10,359 nt of DNA from an uncultured Opitutia bacterium (GTDB taxonomy: Bacteria; Verrucomicrobiota; Verrucomicrobiia; Opitutales; Opitutaceae): positions 1 to 10,359 of the forward strand of contig CALFZM010000288.1 in assembly GCA_937952235.1 (NCBI GenBank), read 5' to 3'. The translations under genes and the position numbers were made by a program. The notes under the pieces are model-generated. The model was not told the origin of the DNA. It did not search any database and saw nothing but the letters and a program-made list of their open reading frames with translations. Shown here in pieces: positions 1 through 6,357 of the stretch. How positions within the stretch are numbered: the first letter of the stretch is position 1; each line of letters starts with the position of its first letter.

Positions 1-70
1 CCGCTGCGGACCGGTCCGTCGCACGTCAGCCGCCTGGGGACAGGCGGCTCCACCCGCTGAATCGTTGGCT
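1..70 (+). repeat. Paired-hairpin element, copy A (truncated by window start)
   Basis: This is the right half of the dispersed element. It holds a perfect 9-bp hairpin: AGCCGCCTG at 28-36, loop GGGA at 37-40, complement CAGGCGGCT at 41-49, followed by CCACC. The spacer before it (CGGACCGGTCCGTCGCACGT) closely matches copies D and E. The tail (AATCGTTGGCT, 60-70) is a degenerate form of the ATCGTTCCGGCT tail of copy E. The left hairpin would lie upstream of the window. Confidence 0.8.
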
Positions 71-90
71 AGAGCGCCTGGCGTAGAATC

Positions 91-152
91 GTCGCTGCTC
101 AGGGCGGGATCCTAAACGCAACGACGCGAAGGAAGGCGAAGACTTGCCAGGA
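91..152 (+). repeat. Second dispersed repeat, copy 1
   Basis: About 47 of 62 positions match 6266-6327 on the same strand when aligned by eye without gaps, sharing GGCGGGATCCT, AACGC and GACGCGA; most differences are transitions. Similarity resumes beyond the block (CCAGGAAAACG here, CCCAGGAAACG at 6336). It does not resemble the paired-hairpin element but lies about 20 bp downstream of copy A. No open frame conserved in both copies was found, so it is probably non-coding. Confidence 0.65.
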
Positions 153-393
153 AAACGTCGCGAGACTTCGCGTTCCTTTGCGACTTTGCGCTTAGGTTTG
201 GGCTACTGAACCATTGAATCTTCTCTGGAAGACGGCGGTTTCATTTCGAACGGCGGGAGACTTCGCCTCGCGACCTCGTTCTCCCGTCACGCCAACCTTG
301 GGCAACTCGGAGTGAAGCCCACGATTTGAGTAAGTCGCGCGCTTGGCGCCGGTGCCGCGCGATCCTGACCTCGGTGGCGTTCCCTTCCCACCC

Positions 394-705
394 ATGCCCG
401 CCAAATACTCCCCACCCGCCCGCGGCGCCGCCACGCCCGGCCCCGCTCCCATCAAGACCCTGCGCCTCGGCCGGCTCAAAGCCGCGGTCTGGGAAAACGC
501 CGGCGAGCAGCGCGCGTTCTACAACGTCTCGTTCACTCGGACCTACCTCGACAGCGAGAAAAAGTTTCGCGACTCCGACAGCTTCGGTCGCGACGACCTC
601 CTGCTGCTGGCCAAACTGGCCGACCAGGCGCACACCTTCATCTGCGAACAAATGGCCGCGCAGCGCACCGACGAGTTTCCTCCGGATGCCGGCCGCCGCA
701 GCTGA
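394..705 (+). CDS. Small conserved protein of unknown function
   Basis: This gene encodes 103 residues. The first 19 are Pro/Ala-rich and look disordered. The conserved-looking core runs from about residue 20 to 86 (IKTLRLGRLKAAVWEN, then FYNVSFTRTYLDSEKKFRD, then FGRDDLLLLAKLADQAHTFI). I recognise this pattern, a short beta-rich part with VWEN and a Y/F-rich strand, then an acidic-aromatic turn and a helix with FGRDDLL..AKLADQAH, from small uncharacterised proteins of planctomycetes, verrucomicrobia and mobile elements; no function is established that I know of. There is no signal peptide, membrane segment or Cys cluster (one Cys only). ATG 394 is chosen because the frame upstream offers only a TTG at 343 and the intervening residues look non-conserved. 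No Shine-Dalgarno is visible. The gene converges on the kinase gene, and a repeat element fills the gap between their stops. Confidence 0.75.
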   Translation: MPAKYSPPARGAATPGPAPIKTLRLGRLKAAVWENAGEQRAFYNVSFTRTYLDSEKKFRDSDSFGRDDLLLLAKLADQAHTFICEQMAAQRTDEFPPDAGRRS

Positions 706-799
706 GCCGGAACGACGCCGCAGGTTGGAGCCGCTGGTACCCAGGCGCCTGATGTTTGGCCGCTCCCACCGCAACGGCTCGAGGACCAGCCGCTCCAGC
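705..799 (-). repeat. Paired-hairpin element, copy B, filling a convergent gap
   Basis: Read on the minus strand this matches the family: left arm TGGAGCGGCTGGTCCTCG, spacer starting CCGTTGCGG, right arm CGCCTGGGTACCAGCGGCTC, then a tail whose TCGTTCCGGCT is identical to copy E. Arms are more diverged than in A, D and E. It begins at the last base of the stop codon of the small gene (703-705) and ends at the base before the stop codon of the kinase gene (800-802), so the whole convergent intergenic space is this element. It could serve as a bidirectional transcription terminator, although no T-tract follows the hairpins. Confidence 0.75.
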
Positions 800-2455
800 T
801 TATCGATGGCCGTTGTGGCGGAAGATGCTCCAGATCACGTACAGTCCGAGCAGCGCGGAAATCAGGTACCCCACGATGCCGAGCGCCGGATAGCCGAAGA
901 GCAGCGGCTGGATGCCGGTCGTGACGATCATTGAAGAGCCGATGATGAGCGAGCCGATGATCACGCCGAGCGCGACGCGGTTGGCGGCGACCTTCAGCGC
1001 CTCGTCGAGCCCGTCGAGGCCGCGATGGTGGAAATTGACCGTGAAGTCGTCGTGCTCGAGCCGGCGCACCAGCCGGTGCAGTTCCGCCGGCATGTCGTGC
1101 AGCGCGGCGAGCGTGTCGCGCAGGGCGGCACGCATGCGCCGGACGGTGGCGCGCGGTCCCACGCGCCCGAGGTACACCTCCCGCAGGATCGGCTGGGTGT
1201 GGGCTCGCAAATCAAAGGTCGGGTCGAGCGCCCGGCCCACCTCCTCGATCGAAAGCACGGCCTTCGCCATGAAGGCGTAGTCGCGCGTCAGCGCGATGCC
1301 GTGGCGGCCGAAGACATTGAGCAGTCTCAGCATGGCCCGACCCAGCTCCTGGCGGCCAACGGTGAAGTTGAGCTCCTCGCGCAGCGCGAGGGTGACGTCC
1401 TTTTCCATCTCGCGCAGGTCCGGCCGCGCGTCCGGCGGAGCGAGGCTGGCCGCGATCTGGACCACGCGCTCCGCGTCCTGCGTCACGGCCGCTTCCCAGA
1501 AATCCGCCAGGGCAAACCGCAACCGCTGGGTAAGATGACCGACCAGGCCCCAGTCGAGGAAACACAGCCGCTGGTCGGCCGCGATCACCACGTTGCCCGC
1601 GTGCGGATCAGCGTGGAAAAAACCGTCCACGAGCACCTGGCGCACCAGCGAGCGCGCGCCGCGCGCGGCGATTTCGCGCCGCACTTCGGGTGGCGCGGTG
1701 CTGGCCGCGACGTTCTCGCCGGCGACGAAATCCATCACCAGCACGGTCTCGCTGGAGAAGTCCGGATGCACGGCCGGCGCATACACTTCCCCGGGACGCG
1801 GATTGAGCACGTTGAAGTATTGCTGGTTGCGGGCTTCGTGCCGGAAATCGAGCTCGGCGAGCATGCCCCGCCGCGCTTCGGCGACGACGTCGGGCAGGTG
1901 GTACGGCCGCAGCACATCCGACCTCTGGTGCAGTTGTTCCGCGAGCCACTGGACGAAATCGAGGTCGATCTGCATCGTGTGCCGGATGTCGGGCTTCAGC
2001 ACCTTGACCGCCACCGGCCGTCCGTCGCCGCGCAGGCGCGCGGCATATACCTGGGCGAGCGAGGCGGCGGCCACGGGCGTCTCGTCGAACCCCGCGAACA
2101 CCTCCGCGGGATCACCCTTCAGGGCGGCCACCAGCACCGGTTTCATCGTCGCGTACGGCAGCGGCTGCACGCTGCTCTGCAGCTTGCGCAGCTCCAGGAT
2201 GAAACGCTGCGGCAGGACGTCGGGCCGCATCGACATGAACTGCCCGAGCTTCACGAAGGCCGGCCCGAGCTCCTCGGCTGCGAGCCGTATGCGCTCCTCC
2301 GTGGTCCGTTCCGAAGGCGGATGCGGCAGGAGCTTCTGGAGGAAGCCGCTGGGCAGGTCGAGCTGCCCCAGCCACTCGGCGAAGCCATGCCGGCCGAGGA
2401 CCGCCAGGATATCCCGGGCGCGGCCGGCGTGCGTCAGAAGGTCGAAGGCCCTCAC
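800..2455 (-). CDS. AarF/ABC1/UbiB family atypical protein kinase
   Basis: This gene encodes 551 residues, typical for bacterial UbiB-like proteins. Hallmarks in order: the KxGQ motif (KLGQ, 69-72) in FVKLGQFMSMRPDVLP, the Ala-rich loop AAASLAQVY (129-137) that replaces the usual glycine loop, the VAVKVLKP lysine (K151), the ELDFRHEA acidic stretch (201-208), the catalytic-loop HADPHAGN (281-288), and metal-binding D301 in LDWG where most relatives have LDFG. Two C-terminal hydrophobic segments (about 493-513 and 523-545) anchor it in the membrane. UbiB/ADCK proteins bind nucleotide, show ATPase activity, and are needed for isoprenoid quinone or related lipid metabolism; the exact substrate here is unknown. 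The start is GTG 2455, only 8 bp after the phasin stop, implying cotranscription; the Shine-Dalgarno is weak. No other quinone gene is nearby, so I do not assign ubiB outright. Confidence 0.9.
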   Translation of the reverse strand: MRAFDLLTHAGRARDILAVLGRHGFAEWLGQLDLPSGFLQKLLPHPPSERTTEERIRLAAEELGPAFVKLGQFMSMRPDVLPQRFILELRKLQSSVQPLPYATMKPVLVAALKGDPAEVFAGFDETPVAAASLAQVYAARLRGDGRPVAVKVLKPDIRHTMQIDLDFVQWLAEQLHQRSDVLRPYHLPDVVAEARRGMLAELDFRHEARNQQYFNVLNPRPGEVYAPAVHPDFSSETVLVMDFVAGENVAASTAPPEVRREIAARGARSLVRQVLVDGFFHADPHAGNVVIAADQRLCFLDWGLVGHLTQRLRFALADFWEAAVTQDAERVVQIAASLAPPDARPDLREMEKDVTLALREELNFTVGRQELGRAMLRLLNVFGRHGIALTRDYAFMAKAVLSIEEVGRALDPTFDLRAHTQPILREVYLGRVGPRATVRRMRAALRDTLAALHDMPAELHRLVRRLEHDDFTVNFHHRGLDGLDEALKVAANRVALGVIIGSLIIGSSMIVTTGIQPLLFGYPALGIVGYLISALLGLYVIWSIFRHNGHR

Positions 2456-2463
2456 GCCCGCGG

Positions 2464-2799
2464 TTAGGACGCCTCGCTGGCGCGGGCCCGGCTCCGGCGC
2501 ACGGCCGGCTTCCGCCGCTTCTCCACCGCCGCGATCCGGGCTTCCAGCTCGGACAACCGCGCCCGCGCCTCCGCGTCGCTCACGGTCGCGATCTGGCGGA
2601 CCTGCTGCTCCACCTGACGACTCACCGCCTTGAACTCCGTCCGGCCCTGCGCCGCAAGCTGCCGCGCCATTTCCCGGGCGTCGGCCGCACTCACTTTGCC
2701 CCGGGCGACGAAGCCCGCAAAGACCTCGTCGGCCTTTTCCTTGGTGATGACCGCCGCTCCCACGCCGGCGAGAAGGGTTTTCTTGATCGCTTCAAACAT
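2464..2799 (-). CDS. Phasin-like small helical protein
   Basis: This gene encodes 111 residues. The N-terminus MFEAIKKTLLAGVGAAVITK followed by EKADEVFAGFVARGKVS matches the pattern of the PhaF/PhaI-like 'polyhydroxyalkanoate synthesis regulator phasin' family: an amphipathic start, then KEKxxE, then a short turn. Residues 40-93 are predicted helix with heptad character (coiled coil around 58-93), and the last 20 residues are a basic tail (EKRRKPAVRRSRARAS). Family members coat or tether storage granules or act as small helical adaptors; many occur in genomes without PHA synthase, so a granule role is not shown here. ATG 2799 is favoured by GGGGAG 6 bases upstream, the best ribosome binding site in the window; an in-frame ATG at 2832 lacks one. 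It is the promoter-proximal partner of the kinase gene. Confidence 0.85.
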   Translation of the reverse strand: MFEAIKKTLLAGVGAAVITKEKADEVFAGFVARGKVSAADAREMARQLAAQGRTEFKAVSRQVEQQVRQIATVSDAEARARLSELEARIAAVEKRRKPAVRRSRARASEAS

Positions 2800-2804
2800 G
2801 GTGA

Positions 2805-2810
2805 CTCCCC
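2805..2810 (-). promoter_or_regulatory. Ribosome binding site of the phasin-like gene
   Basis: On the minus strand GGGGAG precedes ATG 2799 by about 5 bases (GGGGAGTCACC-ATG). It decides the start over the upstream in-frame ATG at 2832. Confidence 0.6.
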
Positions 2811-2925
2811 GATACGCCCGGACGTCGGCCATGGCAACCCTCTTGATCGCCGACGCCCGCCCGCGGAGCGCAGGCGCCGAGGAGCGGCCACTCCGAAACT
2901 CGCACCCTCGGCGCACGCCTCTGCA

Positions 2926-2996
2926 GGTGGAGCCGCTCGCCCCCGAGCGGCTGCCGTTCGGCCGAACCGTCCGCATCGGCTCGAGGACGCTCCGCC
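2926..2996 (-). repeat. Paired-hairpin element, copy C (diverged, tail absent)
   Basis: Minus-strand reading gives a left arm GGCGGAGCGTCCTCGAGCCG, spacer TGCGGACGGTTCGGCCGAAC, and a right arm ending GCGAGCGGCTCCACC. The right arm folds as AGCCGCTCG with CGAGCGGCT around a short CCCC loop (2931-2952). The conserved TTCCGGC tail seen in B, D and E is not recognisable, so this copy is partial or older. It lies about 130 bp upstream of the phasin-like start. Confidence 0.6.
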
Positions 2997-3055
2997 GCGC
3001 CGCGACCCGGCGCGTCCGCGGGTGGAACGGCGGCAGCGGGTCCACGAACCGCCTG

Positions 3056-3152
3056 GGCCGGAATGATGCCGTGGCGGTGAAGCCATCTGTCCCCAGGCGG
3101 CTGACGTGCGATGGACCGTGTCCGCAGCAGCTTGAGGACAAGCTGCTCCACC
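3056..3152 (-). repeat. Paired-hairpin element, copy D (full length)
   Basis: On the minus strand this copy begins GGTGGAGCAGCTTGTCCTC and ends with the tail ATCATTCCGGCC. The left hairpin is perfect: on the plus strand AGCAGCTTG at 3126-3134, loop AGGA, CAAGCTGCT at 3139-3147. The spacer GGTCCATCGCACGTCAGCCG is almost the same as in copy A. It lies about 130 bp downstream of the sulfatase stop in the direction of its transcription. Confidence 0.85.
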
Positions 3153-3280
3153 TTTCAGCGCCGCCGTTCTCGCGGCTGATTTGAAGGCCGACTGCATGAG
3201 CCCGGGTGAGCCCCGCCTCGAGCAACCGTTTCCGACTATGCTGCGCGCCGGCCACGAAAGCGTCCGCCGGCTGCGGCGCG

Positions 3281-4771
3281 TCATGGAGCGGGACCTACGC
3301 GCGACCCCGCGGCACGGCTCGGAAACTGGGCCCGCAACAGCCTCTCGGCGGACAGCCGGGCCGCGGCGTGGCGCGGATCGTCGGCCAGATTGCGCGTCTC
3401 AGCGGGCTGATCGGCCTCCGCGTAGAATTCGCGGGCCACGGTGGCGCCCGTCGTCCAGTCGCGCCATTCGGTGTAGCGCCCGTCGGTCGTGCGGACGCTG
3501 TACCCCATCGTGAGCGGCACCTTGGCGGGCTCACGGTCGAAGTACGCGGGACGCGGATGCTGGGTGAACGCGGCCGGCTTCACGCGGGCAGACGGGTCGT
3601 CGAGCACGGGCACGAGACTCGTGCCCTCGAGGCCGGGCACGGCGGGCAGGCCGCAGAGGGCGTTGAGCGTCGGGTAAAGGTCGACGAGCTCCGCGAACGC
3701 CGGGGTGCGGCGGCCGCCATGCCGGCGGTCCGGCAGGGCGATCATCAGCGGCACCCGGGCGTCGAGCTCGAAGTTGGACGTCTTTGCCCAAAGCCCGTGT
3801 TCGCCCAGGTGAAAACCGTGATCGCCCGCAAAGATCACCAGCGTGCGATCGGCCACACCGCTCCGCTCGAGGGCATCGAGGACCTTGCCGACCTGCGCAT
3901 CGAGGAAGCTCACATTGGCGAAGTACCCGTGCCGCATCTCACGCGCCTGCGCCGGCGTCGGCGTCACGCGGGCGCCCGCGAGCCCGAGGATTTCGCGGCT
4001 GTCATGGCCGGCGATCTCCGGCGCCCCCTCGGGCCAGCGCGGGTCGAGCGCGGGCAGTTTCGCCGGGTCGTAAAGGTCCCAGTAACGCTTCGGCGCGTTG
4101 AACGGCGCGTGCGGCTTCCAGAAGCCGACGGCGAGGAAGAACGGCCGGTCCTTCACCTCCGCGAGCACGCGCACGGCCTCGGCGGCGACGCGCCCGTCGT
4201 AGTAGGCCTCGTCCGGGACATCGCGGCTCTCGCACATCGGCACGTTGCCGTAGGGCCGCGGGCCACCCGTCGCGTGGTTGGGGGGCAACGCCCCGGCGAC
4301 CTGCGGAGCGTCGTCGCCGTGATTCGCATAGTGCAAAAATTCCGGGGCGCTCCACGCCCGCGGGTCGCCCTTTTCCTTGGTGTGCCAGTTGTGGAAGATC
4401 TTGCCGACGCAGCGGGTGACGTAGCCGTGGATCCGGAAGTGCTGGGGAAGCGTGACGACGTCGGGCTTGAGCTCGCGGAAATGCGTCCCGTTGTTCCACA
4501 GCCCGAGCGTATCCGGCCGCAGCCCGGTGAGGAGGGACGACCGGGACGGATTGCAGACGGCCTGCTGGCAGTACGCCCGGTCGAACGACACCGCGCGGCG
4601 CGAGAGCCGGTCGAGGTGCGGAGTCAGGGCCGCGGACCCGTACCCGCCCAGTTCCGGCCGGTAATCGTCGGCGAGGATGAAGAGCACGTTCAGGCGGGGC
4701 TGGGCGGCGGCGGTCGGCCGCACGGCCAGGCCGGCGAGCAGGGCGAGGAAAAGCGCGACGCGAGGAATCAT
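3281..4771 (-). CDS. Secreted type I sulfatase, iduronate-2-sulfatase-like
   Basis: This gene encodes 496 residues with a clear signal peptide (about 1-23, ending TAAA-Q). The family sites are intact: metal-binding D35-D36 (ILADDYRPELG), the C-x-P-S-R core CNPSRSSLLTG whose Cys73 would be converted to formylglycine, K124 and H127 in GKIFHNW, K219 and H221 in GFWKPHAPF, D317-H318 in FAGDHGFHLGEHG, and K330 in WAKTSNF. The combination GKIFH, WKPHAPF and LGEHGLWAKTSNFE resembles human iduronate-2-sulfatase and the bacterial proteins grouped with it, so the substrate is probably a sulfated uronic-acid-containing glycan; that is inference. Activity would require a formylglycine-generating enzyme, not present here. 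The start ATG 4771 is chosen because it begins the signal peptide; in-frame ATGs further upstream would bury it. It is divergent from the M24 peptidase gene. Confidence 0.93.
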   Translation of the reverse strand: MIPRVALFLALLAGLAVRPTAAAQPRLNVLFILADDYRPELGGYGSAALTPHLDRLSRRAVSFDRAYCQQAVCNPSRSSLLTGLRPDTLGLWNNGTHFRELKPDVVTLPQHFRIHGYVTRCVGKIFHNWHTKEKGDPRAWSAPEFLHYANHGDDAPQVAGALPPNHATGGPRPYGNVPMCESRDVPDEAYYDGRVAAEAVRVLAEVKDRPFFLAVGFWKPHAPFNAPKRYWDLYDPAKLPALDPRWPEGAPEIAGHDSREILGLAGARVTPTPAQAREMRHGYFANVSFLDAQVGKVLDALERSGVADRTLVIFAGDHGFHLGEHGLWAKTSNFELDARVPLMIALPDRRHGGRRTPAFAELVDLYPTLNALCGLPAVPGLEGTSLVPVLDDPSARVKPAAFTQHPRPAYFDREPAKVPLTMGYSVRTTDGRYTEWRDWTTGATVAREFYAEADQPAETRNLADDPRHAAARLSAERLLRAQFPSRAAGSRVGPAP

Positions 4772-4939
4772 GGGGATGGCGGGGTCGGGCGGCACCGGTC
4801 CGGGGGAACCGATGGCGCAGGTTCCGAGCAAATGGCCGAACGCGCGCAGCGCGAGGAAATGGTGAACGCGAATCCGCATCAGGGCGGCCGGCGTCATCGC
4901 TCCCTTGAAACCGCGCGACCGGCCGGCAGAGTGCCCGCC

Positions 4940-6211
4940 ATGAAGCGTCACCTCGCCGCCCGCCGGGCCCGCGTCGCCGCGGCACTGCCGCTCGGCGAAG
5001 CCGTCCTCGTGGTGGGGGCGGGCGTGCCGGTGCCGCTGCCGGAGGGGAGCGACCAGACGTATCCGTTTCGCGCGCACGCGGAGTACCTGTACCTGGCCGG
5101 AGAGGAGACGGCCGGCGGCGTGCTGGCCTTCGATCCGCACGGCGGCGGCGAGGACGGCTGGGTTTCGTTCGTGCCCGAGGTGACCGAGGCCGAGCGCTAT
5201 TGGGAAGGCCGCACCCAGCGCGAAGGCGTGCCGCTGCGGGAACTGGCCGGATGGCTTGGAGCGCGACGTGACCGGCGGCGGGTTGCGCTGGGCTCGCCGG
5301 TGCCGGACGCGAGCGGCGAGCCCGCGCCGGACGTGCGGGAGGCGCTCACGCACCTGCGCCGGGTCAAGGACGCCGGCGAGATCGCGCTCCTCCGCCGCGC
5401 GGCGGCGGCCACGGCCGCGGGATTCGCGCGTTTGCGCGCCCTGCTCCAGGCGGGGCTGACCGAGCGCGCCCTGCAGATCGAGCTCGAGGCGGAGTTTTTC
5501 CGCCACGGCGCGGACCGCCCCGGGTATGGCACCATCGTCGGGGCCGGACCGAATGCGGCGGTGCTCCACTGCGAGCCGTCGGCGCGCCGGGTGCAGGTGG
5601 GCGAGCTCGTTCTGGTCGACGCCGGAGCGGAGATCGACCGCTACACGGCAGACGTCACGCGCACGTACAGCGTGGGCGCGCCCAACCCTTTCCAGCGCGA
5701 CCTGCATCAGGTGGTGCTCGAAGCCCAGCAGCGGGCGATCCGGCGCTGCGTGCCCGGGGCCGAGTGGAGGGAGATTCACCTTCAGGCGGCATTCGAACTT
5801 GCCGCCGGCCTCGTGGCGCTGGGCGTGTTGCGCGGCGAACCGGGATCGCTGGTCGAGCGCGAGGCGCATGCCCTGTTCTTTCCGCACGGGCTCGGCCACC
5901 TGGTGGGCCTGGGCGTCCGCGATGCGAGTGGACTGCTGCCCGGGCGCACGCGCGACCCGCGGCCCAGCCTTCGTTCGCTCCGCCTCGATCTCCCGCTGGC
6001 GGCGGGTTACGTGGTCACGGTGGAGCCCGGCCTCTACTTCATCCCGGAGCTGCTGGACTCGCCGGCGCGGCGGCAGCGGTTCGCCGATTGTGTCGACTGG
6101 ACCCGCGTCGACCGGCTGCGGGGCAGCGGGGGCGTGCGCATCGAGGACAACGTGCTGGTGACGGAGGGTGCGCCTGAGGTACTGACGGCGGGCATCCCAC
6201 CCGGCCTTTGA
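4940..6211 (+). CDS. M24 family metallopeptidase (prolidase / aminopeptidase P-like)
   Basis: This gene encodes 423 residues. An N-terminal aminopeptidase-P-type domain (about 1-135, with TYPFRAHAEYLYLAGEE) precedes a pita-bread M24 domain. All five metal ligands are present: D227 (VDAG), D238 (TADVTRTYS), H320 (HGLGH), E362 (VTVEPGLY) and E402 (RIEDNVLV). H210 (AVLHCEPS) matches the substrate-site His of PepP. The insert between HGLGH and VEPG, with LRSLRLDLPL, and the FIPELL..GGVRIEDN stretch resemble human prolidase more than E. coli PepP. An Arg (R327, GVRD) stands where PepP and prolidase have a conserved His (DVHD). It would cleave the bond before proline in short peptides or dipeptides in the cytoplasm; no signal peptide is seen. 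ATG 4940 has no obvious Shine-Dalgarno. Confidence 0.9.
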   Translation: MKRHLAARRARVAAALPLGEAVLVVGAGVPVPLPEGSDQTYPFRAHAEYLYLAGEETAGGVLAFDPHGGGEDGWVSFVPEVTEAERYWEGRTQREGVPLRELAGWLGARRDRRRVALGSPVPDASGEPAPDVREALTHLRRVKDAGEIALLRRAAAATAAGFARLRALLQAGLTERALQIELEAEFFRHGADRPGYGTIVGAGPNAAVLHCEPSARRVQVGELVLVDAGAEIDRYTADVTRTYSVGAPNPFQRDLHQVVLEAQQRAIRRCVPGAEWREIHLQAAFELAAGLVALGVLRGEPGSLVEREAHALFFPHGLGHLVGLGVRDASGLLPGRTRDPRPSLRSLRLDLPLAAGYVVTVEPGLYFIPELLDSPARRQRFADCVDWTRVDRLRGSGGVRIEDNVLVTEGAPEVLTAGIPPGL

Positions 6212-6265
6212 GCGATCGGGGCATGAGGGGCAAGGAAAGAGACCACGGGAGCAACAAGTAAGGTC

Positions 6266-6327
6266 GTCGCCGCTCGAGGCGGGATCCTGAACGCCCGGAC
6301 GCGAGGGAAAGTAAGGACCCGCCAAGA
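6266..6327 (+). repeat. Second dispersed repeat, copy 2
   Basis: This is the partner of 91-152, about three quarters identical by eye and sharing GGCGGGATCCT. Here it precedes the paired-hairpin element, whereas the first copy follows it, so the two repeats are neighbours but not one fixed unit. Confidence 0.65.
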
Positions 6328-6357
6328 CCTATCACCCAGGAAACGGCCGCACGGAGA

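Larger units (their letters stand above)
1..393. other. Gene-free stretch with two repeat units
   Basis: I find no credible gene here. Short open frames exist on both strands but show no family resemblance and run through repeats. The stretch holds the right half of a paired-hairpin element (1 to about 70), a second repeat (91-152) that recurs at 6266-6327, and an inverted-repeat-rich piece around 150-190 (CTTCGCGTTCC and neighbouring bases partly complementary to GCGAAGGAA at 126-134). Around 252-288 the hexamers CGGGAG and CTCCCG could form a loose stem. No convincing promoter for the following gene is visible. Confidence 0.6.
2800..3280. other. Gene-free stretch with two repeat copies
   Basis: This stretch lies between the start of the phasin-like gene and the stop of the sulfatase gene. 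The open frames crossing it, including a minus-strand extension of the phasin frame up to 3255, translate the repeats (for example GPSHVSRLGT) and have no protein character. It holds copies C and D of the paired-hairpin element, both in minus orientation. The rest (2833-2925, 2997-3055, 3153-3280) shows only short palindromes such as CGCCGAG/CTCGGCG (about 2874-2912). I could not identify a convincing promoter for the phasin-kinase pair, though one must lie in the lower part. Confidence 0.6.

Noticed and set aside
1025..2467. A 480-codon plus-strand frame opposite the UbiB-like kinase
   Set aside because: It is an antisense shadow with His/Arg/Gln-rich low-complexity translation; the minus strand encodes all UbiB motifs.
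1..3152. A CRISPR array or tandem repeat interpretation of the repeated segments
   Set aside because: The copies are few, widely separated, on both strands, and contain no regular spacers.
2464..3255. A longer (263-codon) version of the phasin-like protein
   Set aside because: The extra N-terminal part translates repeat elements, while a good Shine-Dalgarno and the canonical MFEAIKK start support 2799.
3206..6211. A 1001-codon plus-strand open frame that includes the peptidase and runs antisense to the whole sulfatase gene
   Set aside because: Only the part from 4940 has protein-family character. The rest is the antisense of a GC-rich coding gene, where stop codons are rare.
3281..6325. A 1014-codon minus-strand open frame suggesting a giant sulfatase fusion
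   Set aside because: The signal peptide starts at 4771; the upstream half is antisense to the M24 peptidase gene and has no domain.
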